Position numbers and translations under genes: made by a program
Shown: positions 27,220 to 36,867 of the stretch, one piece after another
How the letters are laid out: each line of letters starts with the position of its first letter
Position numbering within the stretch: the first letter of the stretch is position 1
Notes under the pieces: generated by a model
What the model saw: the letters and a program-made list of their open reading frames with translations, nothing else
Databases searched by the model: none
Told to the model about the DNA's origin: nothing
Assembly: GCF_000025185.1 (NCBI RefSeq)
Contig: NC_013720.1
Location: forward strand, 1,550,001-1,614,000
Source of the DNA: Pirellula staleyi DSM 6068
GTDB lineage: Bacteria > Planctomycetota > Planctomycetia > Pirellulales > Pirellulaceae
Length of the DNA stretch: 64,000 nt
Direction: 5' to 3'

Positions 27220-27657
27220 ATGCGGAACTATTTGAATCGGTCGCGCGTCGGTTTGTTGATGGTGGCACTGGTGGCTCTGGCAGCCGTGGGCTGCGGCAGC
27301 GGCACCAGCGGAGTCTCGGGCAAAGTGACCATGAATGGTCAGCCTGTCACCGGTGGATCGCTCACCTTTTCCCCCATTTCCTCGGGTGGCACCGATGCGG
27401 GGAAGCCAGCCGCTGGGAATGTGCAAGCCGATGGCTCGTACGTGCTTGGCACCGACTCGGAAAAAGATGGCGCTGCTGCGGGTCGCTACAAAGTTCTCTA
27501 CTCGGCCCCTGCGGCCAAGTATCCCGATGGTGTCGAGCCCCAGCCAGGCATGCAGCCCACCTACTCTCCCTTCCAAAACATGGTTCCCAAGACCGCTGAA
27601 GTGGAAGTGAAGTCGGGCTCGAACACGATTGATATCGAACTCGTTCCACCGCAGTAG
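27220..27657 (+). CDS. lipoprotein with transthyretin/carboxypeptidase-regulatory-like domain
   Basis: 145 residues. The lipoprotein signal LVALAAVGC is followed by a β-sandwich opening SGVSGKVTMNGQPVTGGSLTF and the GRYKVLYSAP strand. This is the typical planctomycete carboxypeptidase-regulatory-like lipoprotein commonly found after DUF1559 genes. The ATG at 27220 is chosen over the in-frame TTG at 27208 because it gives a normal signal peptide. Function is unknown; a surface or pilus-associated structural role is plausible. Confidence 0.85.
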   Translation: MRNYLNRSRVGLLMVALVALAAVGCGSGTSGVSGKVTMNGQPVTGGSLTFSPISSGGTDAGKPAAGNVQADGSYVLGTDSEKDGAAAGRYKVLYSAPAAKYPDGVEPQPGMQPTYSPFQNMVPKTAEVEVKSGSNTIDIELVPPQ

Positions 27658-27710
27658 TGGTTTGCAGCGTGCATGCTTTGGCTCGCACGCGCGAATGCTC
27701 TGAAACATGA

Positions 27711-27742
27711 AAGACCTGCGGGGCAACTCGCGGGTCTTTTTT
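27711..27742 (+). terminator. intrinsic terminator after the DUF1559/lipoprotein pair
   Basis: A 10-bp stem AAGACCTGCG / CGCGGGTCTT (one G-T wobble) with an 8-base loop ends in six T residues. It is a textbook Rho-independent terminator. Confidence 0.88.
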
Positions 27743-27888
27743 ATTGCGCGGCTGTAGTAGCAATCCCCCTCCGCTCGGACAAGAAACGGAACAGCTCCGG
27801 GCAATCTTGTCGCAAGATCGCCGGAGCTTCGAGTTCGTGCTACGCGGCAGCTGTGTGGGATGCAGAGCTGCTAGAGGCAGTGCTGCGT

Positions 27889-28245
27889 TTAGCGGCTTCC
27901 GGGGGTGCAGCCCGGAGCAGCGCACTTGAGCCATGGCGAGCAAGGGAGCTTGGGCATGCAGACCACTGGTTTGCAGCAGTAGTCGTTGCAGACAAACTGC
28001 GAATTGCCACATGGAATCGCCGGCACGCATTTGCGGCAATAGTCGTCGCAAACGTAGTTTGTCGTCGGGCACGGAATGACCGGCGGGCACTTGGGACAGT
28101 AGTCGTCGCAGCAAGTGCGTGGAGTAGGGCACGGGAGACAAATCGCAGGACCGCGACGTATCTCGGCACTGGCAAAGCTGGCCACCACGAGCAGACCGAG
28201 GATCGGTACTGCCTGAAGGAGTCGCTGGATCGGCTGATGAAACAT
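27889..28245 (-). CDS. secreted Cys-rich repeat protein
   Basis: 118 residues. A signal peptide (LLQAVPILGLLVVASFASA) is followed by about three imperfect ~22-residue repeats built on CDDYCxKCxPxIPCP (CCDDYCPKCPPVIPCP, VCDDYCRKCVPAIPCG, VCNDYCCKPVVCMPKLPC). About 22 cysteines occur in 90 mature residues, implying a disulfide-crosslinked or metal-binding wall component. No family is recognised. The ATG at 28245 opens the signal peptide; the longer frame upstream is not supported. Confidence 0.72.
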   Translation of the reverse strand: MFHQPIQRLLQAVPILGLLVVASFASAEIRRGPAICLPCPTPRTCCDDYCPKCPPVIPCPTTNYVCDDYCRKCVPAIPCGNSQFVCNDYCCKPVVCMPKLPCSPWLKCAAPGCTPGSR

Positions 28246-28460
28246 ACTTGCGCCACATCTATCGCGAGGGGATGGGAATCGACAGCCGCGCGGGATTGGT
28301 TTTCGCTCGACCGCCGCACCAACAACACTGAACAAGCTCTTCGCTATCGTCTCCCCACGTTCAAGCGAAAGTGGGGCTGGAAGCGTTTTCCCTGTGCGGC
28401 CCAGTCGCTGGTATCGACCGAGCCACTCACTTTTTAAGCGTCCGACTACCAATCGACCGA

Positions 28461-30086
28461 CTACTCCAGTTCGTCGACCGGTGGAACGGGTGGAACGGCG
28501 GGGCGTGGTTCCATCTCTTCCATCTCTTCCATTTCCATCATCGGTGGTGGCAAACGCTCGATCATGTTAGGCATGGCGTAAGGCATCGGTTGACGGAAGC
28601 GAATTTCCCAGCCGCCACCCATCGCCTTGTAAATTTGCACCATGCTCTTCGCCACGTTCCCTTGCGAAGTGGCATACTCATCTTGCTGCTGCACGAGGAG
28701 CGTTTCGAGATCGAACACCTGGGTGTAGTCGACCTGTCCTTTATCTTCCTTCTGGTTCACCACGCGGACCGCTTCCTGAGCATAGCCCACGCTCTCTTCC
28801 AGTTTGTCGCGCTGCATTTGGTAGCGGAGGAACGAGACAATGGCGTTTTCAGCCTCTTCGTTCGCCACGAGCACCGTCTGCTGATAGGCGGCGATACGCT
28901 GTTCGAGAATCGCGTCTTGCACCGACACCAGGTTGCGGAGGCGACCATAGTTCAGCACATTCCAGCGGAAACCAGGTCCGACCGAACCTTGCCAGGCGTT
29001 CGGGGCAAACAGGTTGGGGAACTGCGATGCTTCCATCGTCAGCGCACCGTTGATCGAGATCGTGGGATAGAGATCGGTCTGAGCGATACCAATTTGTTCC
29101 GACTGGGCAGCGACGAGTCGCTCGGCGCGGCGCACATCGGGACGACGACGGAGCAGCGAAGCAGGGACATCGAGCGTGACCGTATCACCCACCTTCGGCA
29201 CACCCCTGGAAGGCCCGAGGATGTAGCTCAGATCGTGCGGAGGCATTCCCAGCAGCACCGCCAGGCGGTTCTGCGTTTGACGTTTCGCGAGCTCGAGTAG
29301 GTGGACAGCCGCCTCGGTGCGCGTGAGGTTAGCAAGCGACTGTGGCGCGTCGATTTCGCTGTTGATCGCTTCCGCTTTCTTGCGGGCGACACGAATGTCA
29401 GCACTACGCTTTTGCTGCTGGATATTCGTCAGAGCGTAGTCGATGCGCTGTTCGAACGTGCGATAGTCGATGTAGGCCGACGCAGTTTCGGCGATCAGCA
29501 GCACGAGGGCATCGTCGTATGCTTCGATCGACGCATCGAGGTTGGCATCGGCTGCTTCGATCGAGCGGCGATAGCGTCCCCAGAAGTCGAGTTCCCAGCC
29601 GATAGCGCCACCGAGCGACCAGTTGTCGTAGTTGGTGACGAGCAGCCCTGGGGGCAACGCACCACCCTGCGGAAACGTGGCGGTTTGTTGGCTACGCTGT
29701 AGACGCGCGTAATCGCCCGTCAGCTGCTGCGATTGGGGCCAGAGGTTGCCAGCCACTGCGGATCGCATGGCTTGCGACTCGGCGATACGGAAACCAGCTT
29801 CGCGGATCGAGATGTTCTGCTGATAGGCGATTTCGATGACAGCATCGAGTCGTTTATCGTTGAACACCTTCCACCAGTCGGCGCTGAGCATTTCGCCGCG
29901 CTGGACCTTGGGGTTGTAAGAATCGATCCAGTCGTTGGAGACTGGGGCTGCCGGCTTGGCATAGTTGGGGCCAACTTTGAAGCCGTTGCGGAAGTAGCTA
30001 CCGATGCCGGTGCAGCCGCTGCTCGTGGTCAGGACCACGGCTAGCAAGAGCCCGACGAGGCATGAATTGAACGAACGGGAGAGCAT
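28461..30086 (-). CDS. RND efflux outer-membrane factor lipoprotein (NodT/OprM family)
   Basis: 541 residues. The lipoprotein signal ends TSSGC. The body has the two outer-membrane-efflux repeats of the TolC/OprM type (GPNYAKPAAPVSNDW, then SLGGAIGWELDFWGRYRRS, and DVPASLLRRRPDVRRAE). A Glu/Met/Pro-rich C-terminal tail (MEMEEMEEMEPRPAVPPVPP) of ~30 residues is unusual. It is the last gene of the efflux operon, 210 bp after the pump gene. Confidence 0.95.
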   Translation of the reverse strand: MLSRSFNSCLVGLLLAVVLTTSSGCTGIGSYFRNGFKVGPNYAKPAAPVSNDWIDSYNPKVQRGEMLSADWWKVFNDKRLDAVIEIAYQQNISIREAGFRIAESQAMRSAVAGNLWPQSQQLTGDYARLQRSQQTATFPQGGALPPGLLVTNYDNWSLGGAIGWELDFWGRYRRSIEAADANLDASIEAYDDALVLLIAETASAYIDYRTFEQRIDYALTNIQQQKRSADIRVARKKAEAINSEIDAPQSLANLTRTEAAVHLLELAKRQTQNRLAVLLGMPPHDLSYILGPSRGVPKVGDTVTLDVPASLLRRRPDVRRAERLVAAQSEQIGIAQTDLYPTISINGALTMEASQFPNLFAPNAWQGSVGPGFRWNVLNYGRLRNLVSVQDAILEQRIAAYQQTVLVANEEAENAIVSFLRYQMQRDKLEESVGYAQEAVRVVNQKEDKGQVDYTQVFDLETLLVQQQDEYATSQGNVAKSMVQIYKAMGGGWEIRFRQPMPYAMPNMIERLPPPMMEMEEMEEMEPRPAVPPVPPVDELE

Positions 30087-30296
30087 CCTTGCCCCCTCCT
30101 TGGTACGCGTAAGTGGCTGCCGATCCCTGGCGCCACCGATTTAATGCACACACAAGGAAGGATCGGCACACTAGGCACGATCGGATTACTAGGAACGGGG
30201 GGCACCGGTCAGTCTCGCTCACCGGAGCAGCAGGAATCTCCGGCAAAGTTTGCCTCGCGAGAGTTGTTGAGCCTCTCGCAAGGCAGTTTGTAGCGA

Positions 30297-33200
30297 TTAG
30301 TGCGTCGCTTTTGCGCTAGCGATGGCAGGTTGTGCTGGTTGTTTGGCTTGCGCGGGCTCTTCCGTAGCGACAACCCGCGGCGAGAGCCATTCGCTCAAGC
30401 CTTGGAAGAGGACGTAGAAGATCGGCACAAAGAACACGCTGAGGACTGTCGAGGCGATCATGCCGCCGAACACCGCCGTGCCGAGCGCCCGCTGACCAGC
30501 GGCACCAGCTCCTTCGGCAATCACCAGTGGCACCACACCCAGGATGAACGCGAACGAGGTCATCAGAATCGGCCGGAAACGCATCCGGGCTGCTTCGACC
30601 GAGGCCTCGACGATCGACTTGCCTTGGTGCCGCAGTTCGCGCGCGAATTCGACGATCAGAATGGCATTTTTGCTCGCCAGGGCGATGATCAGCACGATGC
30701 CGATTTGCGTGTAGAGATTGTTGTCGAGTCCAAGGATCGAAACGGCAGCGATCGCGCCGAGCAGACCGAGTGGCACGACCAGAATCACCGCAATTGGCGT
30801 GATCCAGCTTTCGTACTGCGCGGCGAGCACCAGGTAGACCAGCAGCACCGCCATCACGAAGATGCCGATCGCTTCGTTACCGACCCGCTTCTCTTGGTAG
30901 CTCATGCCGGTCCATTCAAAGCCGATCGACTGCGGCAGTTTTTCGTCGGCAATCGACTCGAGCAGTTTCAGCGAATCCCCTGAGCTGAACCCAGGGGCCG
31001 GTTCGCCACCGACCGAGGCGCTGGGATAGAGGTTGTAGCGCGTGATCGTTTGCGGACCAAACACCGGCTTCACCGCCGCGAGCGTACTCATCGGCACCAT
31101 CTTGCCACTGCTGCTGCGCACTTCCAAACGCAAGATATCTTCGGGCTCGGCCCGAAACTGCGGCTCGGCTTGCACGCGGACTTGATACGTCCGGCCGAAC
31201 TTGTTGAAGTCGTTGACGTAGCTCGAACCGAGATAGGCTTGCAAAGTGCCGAACACATTTAGCAGCGGCACGTCGAGGCTCTTCACTTTCACACGATCGA
31301 CTTCGATGAACAGCTGCGGCACACCAGGGCGGAAGGTCGATCGAATGCTGGCGAGCGAAGGATTCTTCATCCCCTCGTCGATCACTTCCTGCATGGCGGT
31401 TTGAAGTTCGTTGAGACCGACGTCGGCCCGGTCTTGCACCTGCATTTCGAAGCCACCTCGCACACCGAGGCCACGAATTGCCGGAGGGGCAAACGGGAAG
31501 ATCACCGCCTCGTCGATCTCGGCGAATTTGGCCCCCATCATCCCCATGATTTCGTTGAGCGATTGGCCCTCGTGCTGCAGCCGCTCCTCCCAGTTGTCGA
31601 GCGTGACGAAGAGGGTGCCGGCATTCGACGCGGTGCTGTTATCGAGCAGCGACAAACCACCGATCGAGATCCAGTCGGCGACGCCAGGAATCGAAGCGAG
31701 CTTGTCGTCGATTTGACGCATCACCGATTTAGTGCGCTCTTGCGAGGCAGCATCGGGGAGCTGCACGGCGACGAACAGGTAGCCTTGATCTTCGGTAGGC
31801 AAGAAGCCGGTGGGAACGCGGGTGTACCACCAGCCAGTGAGCAAAACGAGCGCGACAAACGCCACCACCACGAGCGCCATTTGGCGGAGCAGTCCACCGA
31901 CGATCCAGATGTAAACGTTTTCGCAGTGGCCATAAACATAGTTAAAACCACGGAAAAAGATGTTCTTCTTGCCGGTTGGTGGCCGGAGCCACAAAGCACA
32001 CTGCGCTGGTTTGAGGGTGACGGCGTTGATGGCCGAGATCACCGCCGTGGCGGCAATGGTGAGGGCGAATTGCCGGTAGAGCTGGCCGGTGATGCCGCTC
32101 ATAGCAGCGCTCGGAATGAACACCGCGAGGAGCACCAGCGTGATGCCGATGATCGGCCCGAGCACTTCATCCATCGCGCGGATCGTTGCCTGTTTGGGCT
32201 TCTCTCCTTTTTCGATGTGATGCGCGGCGTTTTCGACAATCACGATCGCGTCGTCGACCACAATGCCGATCGCCAGCACGAGTCCAAACAGTGTGAGCAT
32301 GTTGACCGAGAACCCGAGCCACGCCATCGCCGCAAAGGCACCGATGAGTGTCACCGGCACGGTGGTCGCAGGAATCAAAACCGCGCGCCAGTCTTGCAGG
32401 AAGACCAGGATCACGATCAGCACCAGCACGCCCGCTTCGAGAAGTGTTTTGTAAACTTCGTGAATCGAGGCTTCCACGAACTTGGTGGTGTTCAGCGGCA
32501 TTGTGTACGAAACGCCTTGCGGAAACGACTTCGCGAGTCGCTCCATGGCATGCTCGACTTCGGTCGTCACTTCGAGGGCGTTGGCGCCGGGAAGCTGGAA
32601 GATACCGATGTTGGCGGTCGGTGCCCCTTGCTTCAGGTTGAACTGATCGTAACTCTGAGCGCCGAGTTCGACCCGGGCGACATCTTTGAGGTAGGTGAGT
32701 CGACCATCTTCTCCCGTTTTAACGACGATATTCTCGAACTGCTCGGGCCGGTTGAGACGACCGAGCGTGCTGACGGTGTACTGAAACGCGAGGGCATTTT
32801 CCGCCACCACCGGAGGCTGACCCACCTGCCCTGCTGCCACTTGCACGTTTTGCTCGGCGACAGCCGCTTGCACATCTTGCACCGTCAGGCCGCGAGCGCG
32901 GAGCTGATCGGGATCGAGCCACAATCGCATGCTGTAGTTGCCGGTGCCGAACACCGTCACTTCACCCACCCCCTTCACGCGGCTGAGTTCGTCGCGAATG
33001 CGGAGCGTGGCGTAGTTGGCTAAAAACAGGCTGTCGAGCTCGGGCTTATCCGAGGCGAGCGTGATCACCAGCAGCAGCGCTGCCGACTGTTTTTTCACGG
33101 TCAAACCTTGGCGTTTGACCTCTTCGGGCAAGAGCGCTTCGGCCGACGAGACACGGTTTTGCACGAGCACTTGGGCATCGTCGAGATTCGTGCCGATTTC

Positions 33201-33485
33201 GAAAGTGACTGTCAGGGAGTACGAACCGTCGCTCGACGAGGTGCTCGACATGTAGAGCATATTCTCGACGCCGTTCACCTGCTGTTCGATCGGCGCAGCG
33301 ACGGTGCTGGCCACCACTTGCGCATCGGCGCCGGGATAGACGCACGTCACACGAACTGTCGGCGGAGTGATTTCGGGGTACTGTTCGACAGGCAAACGCC
33401 ACAGCGCAACGCCGCCGATCACCATCGTGAGGATGGCGATCACATTGGCAAACACAGGATGGTCGATGAAGAATCGCGAGAACAT
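30297..33485 (-). CDS. RND multidrug efflux pump, HAE1 (AcrB/MexB) family
   Basis: 1062 residues, full length. N-terminal MFSRFFIDHPVFANVIAILT is followed by the first large periplasmic loop and by TM4-type GIVVDDAIVIVENAAHHIEKG with the proton-relay Asp pair. The second-half mirror ends IVEFARELRHQGKSIVEASV and RFRPILMTSFAFILGVVPLV. It pumps drugs or other hydrophobic compounds from the periplasm and inner membrane through the outer-membrane factor, driven by proton flow. The adaptor gene ends 10 bp upstream, so the set is one operon. Confidence 0.97.
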   Translation of the reverse strand: MFSRFFIDHPVFANVIAILTMVIGGVALWRLPVEQYPEITPPTVRVTCVYPGADAQVVASTVAAPIEQQVNGVENMLYMSSTSSSDGSYSLTVTFEIGTNLDDAQVLVQNRVSSAEALLPEEVKRQGLTVKKQSAALLLVITLASDKPELDSLFLANYATLRIRDELSRVKGVGEVTVFGTGNYSMRLWLDPDQLRARGLTVQDVQAAVAEQNVQVAAGQVGQPPVVAENALAFQYTVSTLGRLNRPEQFENIVVKTGEDGRLTYLKDVARVELGAQSYDQFNLKQGAPTANIGIFQLPGANALEVTTEVEHAMERLAKSFPQGVSYTMPLNTTKFVEASIHEVYKTLLEAGVLVLIVILVFLQDWRAVLIPATTVPVTLIGAFAAMAWLGFSVNMLTLFGLVLAIGIVVDDAIVIVENAAHHIEKGEKPKQATIRAMDEVLGPIIGITLVLLAVFIPSAAMSGITGQLYRQFALTIAATAVISAINAVTLKPAQCALWLRPPTGKKNIFFRGFNYVYGHCENVYIWIVGGLLRQMALVVVAFVALVLLTGWWYTRVPTGFLPTEDQGYLFVAVQLPDAASQERTKSVMRQIDDKLASIPGVADWISIGGLSLLDNSTASNAGTLFVTLDNWEERLQHEGQSLNEIMGMMGAKFAEIDEAVIFPFAPPAIRGLGVRGGFEMQVQDRADVGLNELQTAMQEVIDEGMKNPSLASIRSTFRPGVPQLFIEVDRVKVKSLDVPLLNVFGTLQAYLGSSYVNDFNKFGRTYQVRVQAEPQFRAEPEDILRLEVRSSSGKMVPMSTLAAVKPVFGPQTITRYNLYPSASVGGEPAPGFSSGDSLKLLESIADEKLPQSIGFEWTGMSYQEKRVGNEAIGIFVMAVLLVYLVLAAQYESWITPIAVILVVPLGLLGAIAAVSILGLDNNLYTQIGIVLIIALASKNAILIVEFARELRHQGKSIVEASVEAARMRFRPILMTSFAFILGVVPLVIAEGAGAAGQRALGTAVFGGMIASTVLSVFFVPIFYVLFQGLSEWLSPRVVATEEPAQAKQPAQPAIASAKATH

Positions 33486-33495
33486 ATTCCGCTTA

Positions 33496-34908
33496 CTACT
33501 CCTGGCTGTGATCTGCGGGGGACTTCGGCGCTGGCAACACAGCAGGGGTCGACTGGATTGGCTGCGCAGCGGCAGCAGCTGGCTTCGTGGCCACAGGCTT
33601 CGTCGTAGCGGGTTCGGTGGCGCCCGCTGTCGGGGAAGCGGGAGTAGCAGGCGATTCGTCCACTAAATCAAAACGCACCTTCGAACCAGGTCGAGCACGC
33701 TGCAGGCCCGAGATCACCACGTTCTCTCCCTCGCTCAGTCCCGTGCGAATCACGCGATAATCGCCTTCGGTTGGGCCAAGCGTGACCGAGCGTTTTTCGA
33801 CCACGTTGTCGGCGCCGATGATCAGTAAAAAGTCGCCGACCTGATCGGAACCCACCGCTTGCTGTTTCACGAGCAGGCGATCTTGTTCGGGGCTCACGCT
33901 CACGCGCACGCGGACAAACATCCCCGGCACCAGTTGCCCTTCAGGATCGGCCACTTTCACCCGTCGCATGGTGGTGCCGGTGGAAGCGTCGATCCCATAT
34001 TCCGTGTAGTCCATCTCGCCGCTGAAGGCATATTCCTTCGAATCCCCGAGCGCCACTTGAATTTCGTCCGCCTTGGGAACCGGTGACATCGTGGTGGTCA
34101 TCAGTCCTTCGGCGACGCGCTGCTCCATCATCGGCATGTGAGGACGGAGGACCGGTGCCTTCAGCAGATCGCGCTCGCTGACGGTGAAATAGGCGTGGAT
34201 CGGCTCGATCGATTCGATCACCGCGAGCAACGTTTGATCGGCCTGAACGAGGTTTCCTTCGTCGATCAGCTGCATCCCCATACGCCCCGAAATCGGCGCT
34301 GTGATGACGGTGTAGGTGAGGTTGAGATTGGCCGTTTCGTAAGCAGCTTTCGCGGAAGCAACGTTGGCTTCGGCGGTGAAGAATTCGGCCCGATCGGTTT
34401 CGAGTTGCTGGGCCGAAGTGGCGCGGCCATCGAGCAGCGTTTGCGTCCGGTCGTAGTTCGATTTGAAACGATCGCGAACCGCCATCGCTCGATCGAGATT
34501 GGCCTTGGCAGCATCGCGCTCGTAGAGGAACGGCTCTTGATCGATCACGAACAGCGGCTGTCCTTCAACAACGATCGCACCATCTTTTACGTTGCACTCT
34601 TTGAGATAGCCTCGCACTCGCGAACGAATCTCGACCCGCACATCGGCACGCGTGGTGCCGGTGAACGTCATCCACTCGCGCAGTTTGCGCTTCGTGGGGA
34701 CTGAGGAGCGCACCAAGGGCCATTTCATCGGATCGTCGGCAGGTGCGACCGCTGTTGCTGCCGGTGCAGCCGCCGGTTTGGATTCTTCGCTCGCCGAGAG
34801 CAACTTACCGAGATAGCCGTAGCGTTCGAGAGCGACGCCGCCGAACACCAGGGTCAGCAGCACGCCACCGATGATCAAGAACTTCGACTTCTTCACCCAG
34901 AGATTCAT
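33496..34908 (-). CDS. RND efflux periplasmic adaptor (MFP/AcrA family)
   Basis: About 470 residues. A single N-terminal anchor (KFLIIGGVLLTLVFGGVAL) is followed by the lipoyl-like half (VRGYLKECNVKDGAIVVEGQ), an α-hairpin (AVRDRFKSNYDRTQTLLDGR) and β-barrel parts (YTVITAPISGRMG). The C-terminus is Ala/Pro/Thr-rich and low in complexity. The ATG at 34908 is chosen because AAGGAA lies 6-7 bases upstream and the anchor follows. It is the first gene of the adaptor-pump-outer-membrane set. No local regulator gene is adjacent. Confidence 0.95.
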   Translation of the reverse strand: MNLWVKKSKFLIIGGVLLTLVFGGVALERYGYLGKLLSASEESKPAAAPAATAVAPADDPMKWPLVRSSVPTKRKLREWMTFTGTTRADVRVEIRSRVRGYLKECNVKDGAIVVEGQPLFVIDQEPFLYERDAAKANLDRAMAVRDRFKSNYDRTQTLLDGRATSAQQLETDRAEFFTAEANVASAKAAYETANLNLTYTVITAPISGRMGMQLIDEGNLVQADQTLLAVIESIEPIHAYFTVSERDLLKAPVLRPHMPMMEQRVAEGLMTTTMSPVPKADEIQVALGDSKEYAFSGEMDYTEYGIDASTGTTMRRVKVADPEGQLVPGMFVRVRVSVSPEQDRLLVKQQAVGSDQVGDFLLIIGADNVVEKRSVTLGPTEGDYRVIRTGLSEGENVVISGLQRARPGSKVRFDLVDESPATPASPTAGATEPATTKPVATKPAAAAAQPIQSTPAVLPAPKSPADHSQE

Positions 34909-35634
34909 GGAACATTCCTTCGGTGGACCTCGCCGCGCCAGCATCTCGTCGAGCGGCTTGCGCGGTCCCATCACCAGCACGAAACAGATTTCGCAGAACG
35001 TCGCCGAGTTCGTCAGCTTCACGACCCGCCCTGAAGAGACGCACACGCCCTATCGGTGCGCATGGCTGCTACGAGCGATAGTCGTGTGGCAGTCCGGCCG
35101 ATCGACAAATCCTTGCGAGCACCCTTGCAGCTAGATCGACGCGGCGTGATGTGTCACGAGCGCGAGAAGCTGTAGCGATCGCGGAGACTCTGTGGAGTAT
35201 CGGCAGGATTCGTTTAGGAAGCTAACGATTAGCGTCCGCACGATTTTAGTTAACCTACTCCCCCAAAGGCAAGAGATTTTCTGCGCTACGCAGTAAAGAA
35301 AAGCGGCCAGCCGCACTTTTCCGGCGATTGACGACTCCAAAACGAAGAGGGAGCCGCTCGGCAAAGGTTCGGGGCTGATGCACAGCCAGCCGCCAGTTGT
35401 CAGGAGGCTCGGCTGGCTTGGAAACGTGCTGGCGGACTGCCAGGATGACAGTAAGTGTTTTTCATTATTCGACTTAGGGCGTTTTCTGCTAGGTTTCTGG
35501 CCGCTCCGCCAGATTGCGCCTATTAATAGGTCTCGCTTTAAGTCAGCCACTCCCCTGGGAAATGGCTGACCCACGATCGACCGCCTGCAAATGCTACAAG
35601 CTGTGTAGCAGATGCTCCTCCAACACTCCGCTAA
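34909..35634. other. 726-bp non-coding region between nrdB and the efflux operon
   Basis: No gene supported. A perfect 8-bp hairpin GTCAGCCA...TGGCTGAC (35542-35570) lies about 65 bp past the nrdB stop and could end nrdAB transcription on the minus strand. A second hairpin (CCAGCC...GGCTGG) lies near 35380-35420. The promoter of the efflux operon should be near 34950-35150, but I could not pick a clear one. Confidence 0.4.
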
Positions 35635-36729
35635 TCAGTCCCAGGCCAGGCTGGCCGCCGATTGATACTCGGTCACGCGGGTCTCGAAGAAGTTCTTCTC
35701 CTTCCCGAGGTCCATCGTTTCGCTCATCCATGGAAACGGATTCGCGCTCCCATACTGCGTCGGGAGCCCAATCCGCTCGAGACGCCGATCGGCAATGTGC
35801 TGCACATAGTCGCGGAACAGCTCGCCGTTGAGACCCACGATGCCACGTGGCAAACAGTCCCACGCATAAGCAACTTCCAGTTCCACCGCTTCACGCACCA
35901 GCTTGATCACCCGCTCTTGAAAATCGGCTGTCCAAATCCCAGGGTTCTCGGCCCGAACGCCGTTGATCAAATCGATGCCAAAATTCAGATGGATCGTTTC
36001 ATCGCGCAGGATGTACTGGAACTGCTCTCCAATCCCGGTCATCCGATTCTGGCGATGGAACGACAGGATCATCACAAACCCGGTGTAGAAAAAGATCCCC
36101 TCCATGATCAGGTAATAGCCGATCAGGTTCTCGAGAAACTTTTGTGCACCCTCGGCTGTCTCGGTCGTGAAGTTGGGATCGAGCAGGCCGGTCGTCAGCT
36201 GCATCTCGAAGGCATCTTTCCGCGCGATCGACGGAATCTCGCGATACATGTTGAAGACTTCGCGATCATCGAGCCCCAAGCTCTCGACGATGTACAAGAA
36301 GGTGTGTGTGTGGATCGCTTCTTCAAACGCTTGGCGAAGCAGGTACTGACGACATTCAGGATTCGTCACATGCCGAAAGATCGCCAGCACCAAGTTATTG
36401 CCGACGAGGCTTTCTGCTGTCGAGAAGAAGCCAAGATTCCGAAGAATCACGAGCTTTTCGTCGTCGGTCAAACTTCCAGTGCGCCAGGTTTCGATATCCT
36501 TTCCCATCGGCACTTCGCTCGGCATCCAGTGATTGGCGCACCCATTTTGATAGTGCTCCCAAGCCCAGTGATACTTGATCGGCATCAGCTGATTCACATC
36601 CACCGTGCTACAATTGATCAGCCGCTTTTCTTCAGCGATCAGTGATCGGCCGCTCGACTTGTGTCTCGCGTGAACTTCAATTGTTCGTTCCGAAGAATCA
36701 TTCACCATGGTCGACATTCCTTGCCCCAT
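35635..36729 (-). CDS. nrdB: class Ic-type ribonucleotide reductase beta subunit
   Basis: 364 residues of the R2 family. Counting from the ATG at 36729, the first metal ligand is Glu106 ([12 protein letters not shown]) where class Ia enzymes have Asp. Glu137 and His140 follow in [11 protein letters not shown], and residue 144, the radical-Tyr position of class Ia, is Phe. Later ligands sit in IMEGIFF and [10 protein letters not shown]. Glu plus Phe is the signature of the Chlamydia-type class Ic R2, which uses an oxidised Mn/Fe centre instead of a tyrosyl radical. ATG codons at 36717 and 36708 are alternative starts; AAGGA is best placed for 36708. It follows nrdA by 138 bp. Confidence 0.95.
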   Translation of the reverse strand: MGQGMSTMVNDSSERTIEVHARHKSSGRSLIAEEKRLINCSTVDVNQLMPIKYHWAWEHYQNGCANHWMPSEVPMGKDIETWRTGSLTDDEKLVILRNLGFFSTAESLVGNNLVLAIFRHVTNPECRQYLLRQAFEEAIHTHTFLYIVESLGLDDREVFNMYREIPSIARKDAFEMQLTTGLLDPNFTTETAEGAQKFLENLIGYYLIMEGIFFYTGFVMILSFHRQNRMTGIGEQFQYILRDETIHLNFGIDLINGVRAENPGIWTADFQERVIKLVREAVELEVAYAWDCLPRGIVGLNGELFRDYVQHIADRRLERIGLPTQYGSANPFPWMSETMDLGKEKNFFETRVTEYQSAASLAWD

Positions 36730-36867
36730 AACTCGTAAATAGATGTGGACTAATAAGGTACAAATTCAAAGATAAATCTTGAGAAAATGCGCACTTGTTG
36801 CGCAAAAACTGCGCACAAATGGCTCAAGAGAAGCGCAGTAAGTCTGTAGAACTTTGGCCGCTCGGAT

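Noticed and set aside
31401-33023. 540-codon plus-strand open frame
   Set aside because: It lies wholly antisense to the RND pump gene, is rich in His/Arg/Asp as expected of a reverse frame of GC-rich coding DNA, and has no known motif.
35131-35574. 147-codon minus-strand frame in the nrdB-efflux gap
   Set aside because: No ribosome site, no domain, and it overlaps hairpins; base use differs from the neighbouring genes.
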